From positions 1,550,001 through 1,614,000 of the forward strand of contig NC_018386.1 in NCBI RefSeq assembly GCF_000208865.1: a stretch of DNA of 64,000 nt, written 5' to 3'. The notes under the pieces were generated by a model. That model saw only the letters and a list, made by a program, of their open reading frames with translations. It was not told where the DNA came from and made no database searches. The position numbers and the translations under genes were made by a program. Source of the DNA: Neospora caninum Liverpool. Taxonomy: Eukaryota > Apicomplexa > Conoidasida > Eucoccidiorida > Sarcocystidae. This document shows positions 25,401 to 45,975 of this stretch, piece by piece (positions within the stretch are counted from its first letter, which is position 1; each line of letters begins with the position of its first letter).

Positions 25401-28400
25401 ACGGAGGCCGTCGCGCCGCTCCCTTTCGAGGTTTTTGCGAAGGAGAAAGACTGGAAAGAGTTGAAAATCGAGGTGTCGGATGACGAGGTCGACTCAACGA
25501 TTCGAAAACTGCGCGATTCGCTCACCGGAAACAGATCCACGTCGGAAGAAGCCTGGGCCGACTTAGTCGACATCGCCTTTGGCGTGTCTCTCGAAGGCTT
25601 GCGCACTCTCGTCACCCGAGTCGTCTACTCGAGGAAAAGTAAGACGCCGGAAGAAGAGAATTCAACAGAAAGCGCCATCTACAGAACACACTTCGGAAGG
25701 ACCATATATGTTGTCAACATACACAGACATTTCTGCCCACATTCACATATATCTATCCATATTTATACATATCGATATATATATATATATTTAAACGTAT
25801 ATAAGTAGCGTACTATGTGTGTAGAAAGCGAGATGCGAGTGTACGTAACATGTGGAGATGTGCGTTTCTCTAGGGGCGTTTCGACGTAGAGACGTCTGGT
25901 GAGCGTTGATGGGAGAGGGAGAGAAGGGACGGGACCGGGGCGGAAAAAACAACGGCGAGGACGCGAGAGAAGAGAGGTGTAAACGTTTTTTGGCGGTACA
26001 TTGATTATTTCAGTGGAGTGTGTGGGGCGAGTGATAGCGAGACGCGCGGCGACCTTGGACGAGAAGAGGCGAAGAGGAGAGAGGGAAACAGAGAGAGAAC
26101 AGGGACGAAGAACACACACGCGTTCACGCGCGTGGGGGTGAGAGGCAATGCTTCTTGCGACGTGTTTTTTCGTCCAGCTTTCCTAGTGGAACAGAAGATC
26201 GCAAAGGCAGTGAAGGGAGCGATCGAGGCAATCTACAGATTCGATTCGAACACGCAACTGATCGCAGAAGACCCGCCGGCCCGCATCTTCGATCTGGTCC
26301 GAGCCGAGCTTGGATTTTCTCCCCCCGAAGACAGCGAGATGGGAAGGTTCATTACTCACAGGTACTTGATCTGCAAGAAAACTCGCAAGAGAGGGAGACA
26401 AACTCTCAGTAATAAAGTATCTACACTGCTCGGCAAGCACACAAACGTTTATACGCATAACACATATAATCGTGAACCTCTCCGTATAGCGATCTGTACA
26501 TCTGTTTGTATATCTCTTTACGCATATTCATACACATACGTGTATGTTTGTGTTTACGTATGTATGTACGTGTGTGCGAGGCTGTCTATTTCTGCTTCGT
26601 CTCAAAAAGCTGTCAGACCTTCTGTATCCCCACTGTTCATTCTAACACATTCTAACATGCCTGTGCGTTTTTCTCCTGGGTTCGATCCATTTTTGTTCCC
26701 TGTGCTGTTTCCCTCGCTTCAGCGTGCGTCCACGACACACGCTTCGTTCTTTTTGAAGTGGATTTTGTTTCGCGCGTCTCGGCTTTCTGCAGGACTACAA
26801 AGAGCTTCATAGCGTGGGCGACTGTGGACCGTCTCGCGCGCCAGGCGCTGCGCGTGGCGCTGAAGCGGCACGGGAAAGACACGCAGCAAGTCTACGAGCA
26901 GTTTCTCGCGGGAGAAAAGCCTCGTGCGGCAAACGCGCAGGCGTTCTACAACGCGGTTTTTTCCTCACTCGAAGACGTTTCGCAAGCCAACTACTTTGGA
27001 CTGCCTTGGGACTTCGCCACTCCCAGCGTCTTTGGCCTCTCTGCCGAGGAAATGCAAGACTACGTTCGCAACACGCATCTCACCTACGTCGCCAAAATGT
27101 GTAAGCAAAAGGGAAGAGGGAGAAAAGAGAAGAACAGAAGACAGAAGGCAAAAGAGACAGAAAGCAAAAGAGACAGAAGATGCAAGAGGGGGGAGATGGG
27201 GGGACGGGGAGCAAGAACGTGCGCGAGAGGACTCCGAGAGAATGCAGAACTCTCGGTTGCGGCAGAGAACCAAAGAAACGGGTCCCAGAACATGACAGGT
27301 GCCGATCGCTTTCCCTCATTCCGACCCTCCGCGGCACAAATTGGAGAGAACTCGAGCAGTTCGAAGACGGAAACGGGGGGGGGGGCAGATGAGTATGGCC
27401 GCAGTGTGCATACTGTCTTGGTACGGAACGCGCGGTGTGTTTCTCTCTTTCGGCATCAAAGAGGAAGCGAAGGGGAAAGCAAGAAAGAGCGTTGCAGCTT
27501 CTTGGAGCCTTCTGTGCGTTTCTGTTTTTGTCGCCCTTATCCTCTGCGGAGCGTTGCGAAGCGCCCTGCGTCTCGTCGCCTTTTTTCTCGTCTTTTGCGT
27601 CTGCGCTGCAGAGAGGAAAGTTTCGAAATCACCATTTGCCGTTTTTTGTTCTCTGACGCACGAGGGTTGCGCCCCTGGTGCGTTTTGAAAGCCGAAGACG
27701 CGTGACGGCAAGTCTGTGACGTTGTATCCTCTCTTCTCTGTTTCCTGCGTTTTCACCTCTCCCAAGGCTTTTTCTCTTCTTTGGCCATAACGGCGAAGTC
27801 TACTGCTCTCTCTGTTTGCTCTCCTCTCTCGCTCCAGGGGCTCCTATCCGGCTTCCGTTGTTTAAAGTTATAAGAACCACATGCGAGACTTTCTTCCCGG
27901 GTGTCTGTGGCCCTCTTTTGCCCCTGGAGAGTTTTCCTTTGTCTCTTTGGAACGTTTCACCTCTGCAGTCCTCTTTCTGAAGGGAGCGCCTCTTTCCGTT
28001 TTTCGGTTTTTTCAAGACTTGTGGAGGCGACGGAAGTGTGAAGGAAAACCCCTACCCGTGGGCACCTCAGAAGGAGGGGAACCGTGCAAGGTACCGTTCT
28101 CGGAGCCCGGCCTGGAGGGGAAGACCAGCTAAAAACCTTGGAGCCACCCGAGAAAGACCCTGAATAGGGAAAAGGAGTACAAAAGGGGTGAACGGGGGGG
28201 GGAACTGGAGAGAAAAAAACTGTGGGAGAAAGGAGAATGTAACCGTGTAATGATCCGGGAAAGAAAAGCCGGAAAAAAGGTTTGAGGGCACAAAAAGGGA
28301 AAAAATGGGGGATAGTCCAAAGCTTGTTTTTTTTTGCCGAAAAAATCCAAAAACCCCCCCCCTCTGTAAAACCGGAGGCCGGTTTCTCCTCCAATATTTG

Positions 28401-31400
28401 TGCGGGCACTAACTCCTCCTTATATAAAAGAGAAAAACAAGCGACGTTTGGTGTCTCCCAGCTGGGCCCCGAATTCACTATAACTCTTTTGTACACATTG
28501 CTGGATAACAAAGGGTCNNNNNNNNNNNNNNNNNNNNNNNNNNNNNNNNNNNNNNNNNNNNNNNNNNNNNNNNNNNNNNNNNNNNNNNNNNNNNNNNNNN
28601 NNNNNNNNNNNNNNNNNTTGGGGGGGGGGGAGGGAGGAGACTGACTTGCGCGTGCGTGTGAAGAAGAAGAGCTCCTTTGTCTCTCTCGTGGCCTGGTTCT
28701 CTTGGAGTGTTTTTTCCTCTCTGTGTGTGGTGATGCGGGGGTGTTCCGCTTTTTTTCGCTTCCTTGTGGTCGGACTTCCACGCCTCTTCTTTCGGCTATG
28801 TGTCTACTTTTTCGCCATCTTTTCTGTGGACTTGCGCGCCTCGGTTTGTCTTTTTAGGGCCTGCCGACACGCAGAAACAGATTCTGGAGTTTTCGGTGAA
28901 GGCGACAGTCCGAGGCCTCGCCGCGCCTCTTCCGGCTACTCTCGCCGACGTGTACGCCACGGTCTTTGCGGCGATGCCCGCCAAGGCACCAACAGCTCCA
29001 CCCTTCCTCGTCGATCTCGAGCGAGAAGAATACACAAACGTTCTCTTCGAAGCACGCCTCCCGGAATTCAAAGAAATGGTCGCCTTGTGGGCCACGCGCC
29101 ACGAACTGAAAGTCGCCATTGAAAACGCGATCGGAAACATAGAAAATGTCGCAAGTACGTCCACCCACCCCTCCAACCTCATATATGCATATACATACAC
29201 GTGAAATATATATATATATATATATTTATTTATATACGTATTTAGCTGCCCGCATATATATATATGTAGATCTTTGTGTAGAAAAGGTCTATTTGCAGGT
29301 ATATGTCGAGGTGTTCACCCTCGTACACAGATATGCATATGCATGTGTGTGTGTGCAGATGCTCTTTGTGTATATATGCATGGAGAGGTGGCAGTCGCGT
29401 GTAGCTGTGCCTCGTTTCGTTTGGTCTTGGGGGGTACAACACACACAGGTCGGCACATGGTGTTTTGAATGCAGAGATTTGCAGAGACGGCCGTCGTTGC
29501 AAGAGACGCGTCGTCTCCTTGCACCATCCGGCAGCTCGCCTCTTCGGTTGTGTGGGAGAGTGGAGGATCGTTTTCTCTCGCGGAAAGTTGAGAGAAAAGG
29601 CAGGGTGTCATCGACTGCGCGGGCGTGTTTTTCTCAGGTCTCTCAGAAGAAGAGATCGCCAAGAACCTGCAGGAAGGCCTGTTGCCGGTGTCTCTGCGCT
29701 CTCCTTCGCCTGCTCGCTTCGGATGGCCAGGCAACGCCGTGGCAGAGAACATCAAAAAGTACATCCGAGAGGCGAAAGCGCAGTTGGCGCTTCGTGCGGG
29801 TAAGCCTGAAGCTTTCGTTCTCGTGTTCTGCATTTCGAATGGTGGAAACAAAGGAGGAAGGACGCTTCAGGAAACCGGGGGCAACGGTCGTTTAACTCGA
29901 TTTGGGTGTCGTCGTCCCATTTTTGAATTTTGAATCCACCCCAAGATTCTGCAGAGAGAGAGGCTTTGGCCACGGAGGGCGGGATACGCTCAGTCGAAAA
30001 CGGCGCGGCGCGTGAGCAAATCCTTTCCGATTAAAAAGCAAAGCGACACCACAGGGGGGTGAAGAGCGAGCGTTCGAGAGTGAAGAAGAGGAGAGCGAAG
30101 GACGGGAAACTGGCGGGCGGACAGCCGATACTGCCACAGGAAGGCCACCAAGGGGAGGAAACGAGAGAGGAGACGCGAGAGAACGCGACGCGAAAGGTGT
30201 GAAACAGGAGGCGAAGTGAAAACGCACGCATTCACCTACATTGATATAGACTCCTGCACAGCGAGGCAGGAGAGGAGAGCAAGCACGAAGAAGGCATGAA
30301 GAAAGAGATAAGGGAGACAAAAGGGGAGACGCTTCTCCGGGAAGAAGCGAACGGAGATTGCTTGGAAGCAAAACGAACTCGTGAACGAGCCAGGGAAAAG
30401 GGAGAACACGCGGGGGGGGACAGAGCTGCCACGCACTGATTGTGTCGATGGAGACACTCCAACGCGAGGTGGGAACTTTGAGGCCCAGCGCGTTTGACAT
30501 TTGCACGGGAAAAGAGCGAGAAAACCCAGCAGGAGTTTCGGGTTTCGAGGGTGTCGTGCATAGCCGTTTCTCCCGACTTTCCGTACAGGACCGGACATGG
30601 TGCATTCGCGTATTCGCGTGAACGGCCGAAGCAAACCGCCGCGACGCGCGGCGTTCCTGTTCCACGAAATCTTCAGGAAAGCCGTCGCCTTCCATAAGGA
30701 CACCTCCGTTCTCCAATTCAATCAGTTTTTCACCAACATTCTCAAACAAAGGTCCGTGCCCAGTAGAGCATGCAGCGACGCGCCGTCGCCCGCGTCGATA
30801 CACACGTCTGTGTGCCACGGAGGCAGATATGCGACAGTTTCTGCCAGTAAATACATATGTGTAGACATTACATATTTTTGTTTCTGGAAGCATTTTTCTA
30901 CGCAAAAAACAGGTGGATCGAGAACTCCATATCCTATATACCCATTGTTCTACGCACCTTCCTCTCGTTCTGTCTCCCTCTACATATATACATATATGTA
31001 AATGTATTACATATATATAGAGATATAGATATATGTATATATGCCAACAAGTACTACGTTGCTCTATCCAAATATGTGTACTTCTCTGCAGCATTTTTGC
31101 AAACATACTTATTCGTGTGTATGTTTTTCAGACATTAAAGAAAGGTAGAGAGATCCGTGTGCTCCAGTGGGTTGGAGTTTGGGGGCTGATGCCGGCGTGT
31201 TTCGCGTTCCTGTGCTTCTTACGGTAACAGCGAGAAGGCATCTGCACAGTGTTTGCGGCGTTGAATGAATGCCACACATTCCATGATTTTAAACTGTCCA
31301 CTCCTCGAAATCTGTGAAGGCGTTCAACGCGCATACCGAGAGAGGTTGGCGCGTCTCTCTTTTTCCAGAAAAGGTTCCTGTCCCCGCAGGCAGAGTCTCG

Positions 31401-31979
31401 AGATTCGTTTGTTTCTTCTGCAGTCTAGACTCTCAGTGCCGTGGATACGTGGCGGAGGTGAAGCGACGAATCAAACAGTCTCCGGCAGAATACCAGACAG
31501 TCTCTGGGACTGAAGTGATTGCGCCGCTCTTTGAGGGCGAAGGGAAAAACATTTTGAAGCTCGTCGCAGTTGACCCTAGTGGGCGATCGTCCGAGCCTGA
31601 ACCGGTGAGAGAATTCACTTTTTAGAAATTTCCGGCTTTGCTTCTTTACAGATCTGTCACCAGTGCACCTTTTTCACCTTTTCTTCACGTGCCTCTCTCC
31701 CGTTTTTTTCACCTTTTCTTCACGTGTCTCTCTCCCGTTTTTTTCACCTTTTCTTCACGTGTCTCTCTCCCGTCACATCTGTTGACGGTTCCTTCGCCAG
31801 TGCACTGCCTGCCGTCGCTTCTTTTCTGTGTATTCTTCTGTCGACCTCCATCCATCGAGGCTCTGTTTTTCCCGTCGCCGCCCATAGGTTTCTCCTTTTC
31901 TTCCGGGTTGTCTCTTCAGAACAATTGCTTCCTGTGGACACCCGCCTTCCTGAACGACGAAACGATCGTTGTGGGGTGA
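19461..31979 (+). CDS. Membrane/secretory-route protein kinase, ROP-like catalytic loop, 17 exons
   Basis: Exons: 19461-20310, 20819-21179, 21828-22078, 22514-22665, 22961-23169, 23509-23993, 24606-24803, 25372-25638, 26178-26361, 26793-27100, 28858-29154, 29638-29799, 30589-30751, 30913-30997, 31132-31223, 31424-31604, 31920-31979. All junctions keep phase and sum to 1434 aa. The start could instead be ATG 19506 or 19527. A hydrophobic segment (FLLFALLLLTPVA, about 80-92) is a recessed signal peptide or anchor. Kinase elements are the Gly loop GAGTFG (334-339), Lys in FAVKVF (364), HFDIKPPN (593-600, Phe in place of the HRD Arg), DFG (622-624) and an APE-like MAPEME. All catalytic residues are present, so activity is predicted. 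About 650 mostly helical residues of no family I know follow, then hydrophobic segments in exons 14 and 15 and an 80-residue tail. HxD loops without Arg are typical of rhoptry kinases, but the many exons and long C-terminus are not. Localisation is inference. Exon 9 could start at 26187. Confidence 0.82.
21251..21310. repeat. (TA)n microsatellite, kinase intron 2
   Basis: Interrupted TA/TATC run beginning about 72 nt after the exon 2 donor. Confidence 0.9.
25747..25805. repeat. TA-rich microsatellite, kinase intron 8
   Basis: TATC/TA run beginning about 109 nt after the exon 8 donor. Confidence 0.88.
27386..28517. other. Probable misplaced, untrimmed Sanger read (assembly artefact)
   Basis: This stretch is the reverse complement of about 32430-33550. 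The first roughly 560 nt match without visible difference. From about 27950 substitutions and indels accumulate, and beyond 28100 only a degraded likeness remains, with long homopolymers, up to the N gap. That is the quality profile of one read. It begins right after an 11-nt G run at 27375-27385. It sits in intron 10 of the kinase gene and should not be annotated as biology. Confidence 0.85.
28518..28617. other. Assembly gap (100 N) in kinase intron 10
   Basis: Exactly 100 N, a conventional unknown-size gap. Exons 10 and 11 on either side join in phase (the split codon gives Trp), so no coding sequence need be missing. Confidence 0.97.
29205..29240. repeat. (TA)n microsatellite, kinase intron 11
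   Basis: TA run about 50 nt after the exon 11 donor. Confidence 0.88.
30980..31042. repeat. TA-rich tract overlapping the exon 14 donor
   Basis: ACATATATA-type repeats begin inside the last codons of exon 14 (HIYIY) and continue into intron 14. This is the only place where such a tract appears to enter coding sequence, so the exon 14 boundary deserves caution. Confidence 0.6.
31671..31772. repeat. 35-bp tandem repeat, about 3 copies, kinase intron 16
   Basis: Units beginning TTTTTTTCACCTTTTCTTCA and ending TCTCTCTCCCG repeat at 31671, 31703 and 31738. They lie in the last intron of the kinase gene. Confidence 0.85.
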
Positions 31980-33631
31980 ACGACGCGCCCGAAGACCGCT
32001 GGGGGGAGACGGGTTACCAGCGGTATTTGCGCCTCCCTTTTGTTCCCCGTCCTCTCTTCTTTTTGACGCGGGGGCCTCCGTGTTTTTGTCCCCGCTTCAG
32101 TTTGTGTTTTCTCTCGGCTTTTTCTGGTGTCTTCGAACTGCCTCGCGAGTGCCCGCCCGACGGTCTACACGCCCCGCGGTCTCTTTTCTCGCGCGTTCTC
32201 TGTTTCGCTGTCTCACTCTCTCCTCTTTCTCTGGGCCTTCGGGCGCGCTTTCGTGTTCTGGCGCCTTTTGCACAGTGGCTTCGTGGCCAGAATCTCTTCC
32301 TCGCCTTTTCTCTCTCCTTCGCTGCTTCACTTTCTCTCGCGTGTTGTGCTCTGTGGGCTCTCGCGATCACGCGGCCTCCGTGGCCGTTCGGAGCGCTCTG
32401 CCGACGCCGTGCACGCAGGAAAATTTGGTTAAAACCTTGTCTTTCCGGCAACGTTTTCAAATGGATTTTACGATTTCCGGTCCTTCATTGCAGACTCAAA
32501 CCTGCTGTTTTTTCTCTTTTCTTTTTCGTCGCGTCTGTCGCCTGCAGTCTGTCGCGAGCAAACGCGACACCGGCTTCACGAGGCGGCGCGTGTTTCGATC
32601 TTCTCTGTCAATAAAAAACATGCCTCGCACATCCGCCCATTCTCTGCCTTTTTCTGCCCTCAAACCTCTCTCCCGCCTTTCCTCTCCCGTTCTTTCTCTG
32701 TTTCTTTCTCTTTCTTCCTCTGTTTCTTTCTCTCTGTTTCCCTCTCCGTTTCTCTCTTTTTTTCTCTTTTTCTCTTTCTGTGTCTTTCTCTGTTGCTCCA
32801 ATGTTTTCGCTGCTCTCTCCTCCTGACCGGCTCCGAGACGGTACCTTGCACGATCGCCTCCCTCTGAGGTGCCCACGTGTAGGTGTTTTTCTTCACACTT
32901 CCGTCGCCTCCACAAGTCTTGAAAAAACCGAAAAACGGAACGAGGCGCTCCACTCAAGAAAGAGGACTGCAGAGGTGAAACGCTTCCAAAGAGACAAAGG
33001 AAAACTCTCCAGGGGCAAAAGAGGGCCACAGACACCCGGGAAGAAAGTCTCGCATGTGGTTCTTATAACTTTAAACAACGGAAGCCGGATAGGAGCCCCT
33101 GGAGCGAGAGAGGAGAGCAAACAGAGAGAGCAGTAGACTTCGCCGTTATGGCCAAAGAAGAGAAAAAGCCTTGGGAGAGGTGAAAACGCAGGAAACAGAG
33201 AAGAGAGGATACAACGTCACAGACTTGCCGTCACGCGTCTTCGGCTTTCAAAACGCACCAGGGGCGCAACCCTCGTGCGTCAGAGAACAAAAAACGGCAA
33301 ATGGTGATTTCGAAACTTTCCTCTCTGCAGCGCAGACGCAAAAGACGAGAAAAAAGGCGACGAGACGCAGGGCGCTTCGCAACGCTCCGCAGAGGATAAG
33401 GGCGACAAAAACAGAAACGCACAGAAGGCTCCAAGAAGCTGCAACGCTCTTTCTTGCTTTCCCCTTCGCTTCCTCTTTGATGCCGAAAGAGAGAAACACA
33501 CCGCGCGTTCCGTACCAAGACAGTATGCACACTGCGGCCATACTCATCTGTTTTCTTCCCTTTTTCTCTCGCCTTCTGCATGCGTCGCGCGAAGAAGCTC
33601 CGCACAGGCGGGCGTTTCTTCTGCTTGGCGT
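31980..33631. other. Convergent intergenic region (3' UTRs)
   Basis: About 1.65 kb between the stops of the kinase gene (plus) and CDC48AP (minus). It contains pyrimidine-rich sequence at about 32650-32810. Open frames here are matched by frames in the misplaced copy near 27.4-27.8 kb and show no domain. Confidence 0.6.
32430..33550. repeat. Native partner of the artefactual inverted repeat
   Basis: This copy is clean throughout and runs without a break into the last exon of CDC48AP (ends 33632). It is therefore the original location. The antiparallel copy at 27386-28517 is the suspect one. Confidence 0.8.
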
Positions 33632-42748
<9,117 letters not shown>

Positions 42749-43926
42749 TTTCGTCCGCGAAAGGAGAGAACAAAACAGCAGGGCGGCGTGAGGGGAGCGT
42801 CGGAGGAAAAAGAAAAGCGCGGAGACGAAGGAGAAAGAGAAGGTGAGAACCGCGCAGGAGAGAGACGAGCTGCGTGTGGATCTTTTCGGCTTTCTCGACA
42901 GACGGAGGTCTGTCTAGAGCGTGATTCGCATTTTCTGTGTGGGTCACTTGTCTCCAGAGAGCGAAGAGGAACGTTGCGACTGCAGAGAGACACCGGCGAG
43001 ACGAGGGGGAAAATAGACGACTGGGCGAGGAACAGCTCGGCCTCCTCGACGGAGGAAAGACAGAAAGCCACGCTCCCTTCCAGCCCCTTTCTCTCTGTGT
43101 TCCGAAGCGAGAAAAGGCCAGAGAAAGAGAGCGAGAAGGACAGGAAATATGAGGAAAGATAGAGGCAAAGAAGAAGTGAAGAAAGAACCCGAGTGAAGAA
43201 CGAACTTGAGACAAAGCGAGACACGAGACGCCCGCCACGTCGGGGCGTTGCGCCGCTGTCTCTCGAGAGACAAGAAAAAGAGGGGACGACGGAGAGGGGA
43301 AGAGAGGAAATCGAGGTCAGCACGAAGACGCAAAGCTCAGGAGAGACGAGAAAAAACAAGGAAGACGGCTCCAGAGAACAGCGTGCTGTCTGTACGGTGC
43401 AGGAGAGACATACGGAAGAAAAACGGAGGCAAGTCACAAAACCCGCTCGAGAGAAGAGAAAAAACGAAACGATCTGTGTGAAATAAAACCGGCAAATCTT
43501 GTGCTGCCTTCAGACTTTGTGCAGATTCAAACTTGCCACACGATAAGAGACACGGGAGACGCTTCACTTTCTCTCGCGTCTCTTTGACGAGAGTACGACA
43601 AAAATGACACGGGGTATGAACTCTCGAGTCAACGAGAGAGAACTGCGCGATTCCCTTTCACTTTTCGCTCTTTCGTCTTTCTCTCTCGGCCTGTCTCTCG
43701 CGCTCGTCGAGTCGCTGTCTCCTCTCTTGGGGCTGCAGCGTCCCGCCCCTGTCTCGCGGTGTGAAGAAACAGAGTTGAACAGAGCAAAGGTTCACCAGGA
43801 GGAGAGCGGCAGGACGGAAGGCAGTCAAGAAGAGGAAAGAAGAACAAAAAGGGGACAAGGGAAACAGGGAAAGGGAAAAGACGGAAAGTGACAAACAACA
43901 TGCCAACTTTTTCTCGGTGTCGCGCG

Positions 43927-43933
43927 CATGCAT
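43927..43933. promoter_or_regulatory. TGCATGC motif 1 upstream of CDC48AP
   Basis: Heptamer about 1.18 kb upstream of the CDC48AP ATG; first of three in 650 nt. Candidate ApiAP2 site by sequence. Confidence 0.4.
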
Positions 43934-44103
43934 GCACACATACGGCAGCGAGGGAGTCTCTCGCGGCTCTTTCCTGCCCGTGCGGAGGCCGCTCTGTCTC
44001 TGGAGACACGCAGAGACACGTGGAGACAGGAAGAGACACTCAGCGAAAACCATGGGAAAAGGCTTTTTGTGTCGCTCTCTAGACTCGAATCTGTGTCGTT
44101 CTT

Positions 44104-44110
44104 TGCATGC
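44104..44110. promoter_or_regulatory. TGCATGC motif 2 upstream of CDC48AP
   Basis: Second heptamer of the cluster, about 1.36 kb upstream of the ATG. Confidence 0.4.
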
Positions 44111-44296
44111 TAGCTCATGCGATTGAGCGTGCAAAAAGGTCTTAAAATCGGGGGGAAACGGTCAAGAAAGGCGATCGCAAGAAAAGGCAAAATCGCGGTC
44201 CGTTTTCTGGCGCCGTCTGCCCCGCGCCTCTCGTCTAGAGTCTGTGCAGCCAGGCCTTCACTCCCTGCAAGCAGGTGTCCTGCAATTATGTAAAGA

Positions 44297-44320
44297 TATA
44301 CATATATATATATATATATC
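44297..44320. repeat. (TA)n microsatellite, intergenic
   Basis: Short TA run. It is one of only two TA tracts I find outside introns. Confidence 0.85.
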
Positions 44321-44563
44321 CGTGAGTATGTAGGCAGAGGGAATGATCTAAATTTATAGAGAGAAAAATCGTGCTCGGACTGGGGGGGGACCGGTTTCCG
44401 CGAGGAGGTCTCTATGTAGAACCTGAGTGTTTGCGATGCATTTGAGAAGAGGCGTTTCGTTTAGGACTTGTACAGTTGATTAAAAGATACAAAAACAGAA
44501 TCGAAGTACACGCTCGCCCCGACCACATATTCGACTGACCGCCTCGTCTTCGCTTGTGTGCCA

Positions 44564-44570
44564 TGCATGC
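44564..44570. promoter_or_regulatory. TGCATGC motif 3 upstream of CDC48AP
   Basis: Third heptamer, about 1.82 kb upstream of the ATG. It could equally lie in the 3' flank of the PUF60-like gene. Confidence 0.35.
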
Positions 44571-45975
44571 GCCTCCACATGAACCCAACAACAAAGAGAG
44601 ATCTCGGTGGTTTTTCGAGGCTGCCTCAGGAGGTTCCGGCGCCCAAGCTGGAGCGTCTATCGCTTCTCCGGAATCGGGAGCGAAGCGCAATCCAGTGACA
44701 TCGCAAACATTACTGTAAGTGTGTATACGCGACGTAAAAGAAGAGAGTGTTGTGCGTTTACATATGCATACAGATATGCATCTGCGTTTCAGGATGAATA
44801 CGTTCTTTACAGGACAACTCGAGATCCTGCTTCAAGCGTTTCGTGCGTGAGCAACGCCTGTTGACCTAAACTTCTGAGAACTGCGTTGTGCGCGTGTTTG
44901 TGACTGGTATTCTGTTCGGCTTCCCCATCAGGCAGAAAACCCTGAGGGAAGGACCACGCACCCGGCCTCCAGAGGCGATGGAGATGAACTCGGGTACAGC
45001 TACGGCGAGTTTCGGTGCCAGGACGCATGCGCAACGGCGAAAACCGTTGAAAACCCAAGAGACGGAAATGCCGCCGCTCGACCGCCGCGTCTCCCGCTTC
45101 TTCGATCCTTTCTCGTGCCACATACACGCACGCTTTCTGTGCGGAAAGAAATATCCGTTTGATTGTTTTGAGAAACGTGCGAAAACGCCACCCGACTCCG
45201 GGACCGCAGTTGCTCAGAGACTTCCCGGCATCGCTGTGGTCGCACCGCTCGCTTCCAGGGGTGTTCTGTGCCCGTTACGTGCGCAGAAAAACTGAGCGAT
45301 CTACGAGAAAAGTGGGGAAACATCGGACGCCTCGCGTCGAGAAAGGCGGAAACGCCCTGGGAGGAAAGAGCGGAAAGTGCGCGCAGACCCCGTTAGATGC
45401 GAACTTTCAGCACGGCCTGTGCAGACTTGCCCTCAAGACCACGCCCGAAAAGACGAGAACGCGAGAAAAGAAGCGAGGCAACGAGAGAAGAGACCGAGAA
45501 AGAACAGACGAAACACAGGCAGGCCAAGCTACGAGAAGAGAAGGGAGTGCCACCAGCGCGTTCCAAGGAAAACAAAGAGGAAACGAACAGAGCCGCAAAA
45601 GCGGGTGCCGCCGAGCGTGCGGACACTCGGCGCTGACGGAGAAACCTACTTCCGGGAAGACGTTTTGACAAGGAAAAACGGGGAGAGAAACAACTGATTC
45701 CGCACACCCTTTGCACGAGAAACTGAGACCTCTCTCAAGAAGCTCCACGCTGAGCAAACAGACGGCGCGAACTGCGGCGAGACACCCGGTGCTTATCCAT
45801 GCACTGTTGTCCCTTTCTGTCTCTGGGCGGCGGGGAAAAAGCTCGGGAAAACGGGACACGCGGCGGCCGGGCCGGCGGCAGACTTTGGTCGGGCGTTTTG
45901 CGGCCACTGTCCCCAGAGTGGCGATTTCTTTTTCCTTCAAAGGCGCGTGTGTTCTCGGCGAAAGAACGCCGCCAT

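Larger units (their letters stand above)
42749..45975. other. CDC48AP 5' flank and PUF60-like 3' flank
   Basis: About 3.2 kb without a supported gene. The 42749-43480 part is strongly purine-rich on the plus strand, that is pyrimidine-rich on the CDC48AP coding strand, consistent with its 5' leader. Three TGCATGC heptamers lie between 43927 and 44570. A short TA run is at 44297-44320. Open frames have no recognisable domain. Confidence 0.6.

Noticed and set aside
28400..28517. Possible cloning-vector sequence before the gap (an EcoRI site followed by CACTATA)
   Set aside because: The stretch still aligns loosely with the reverse complement of about 32440-32540, so a poor-quality read tail explains it better.
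31290..31979. A separate small gene after the kinase
   Set aside because: Exons 16 and 17 join exon 15 of the kinase in phase 2 and phase 0 with good acceptors, and no ATG-led independent model fits.
27386..33550. Inverted repeat as a mobile element or segmental inversion
   Set aside because: One arm decays progressively toward an N gap like a read tail, has no target-site duplication or transposase frame, and the other arm is continuous with CDC48AP.
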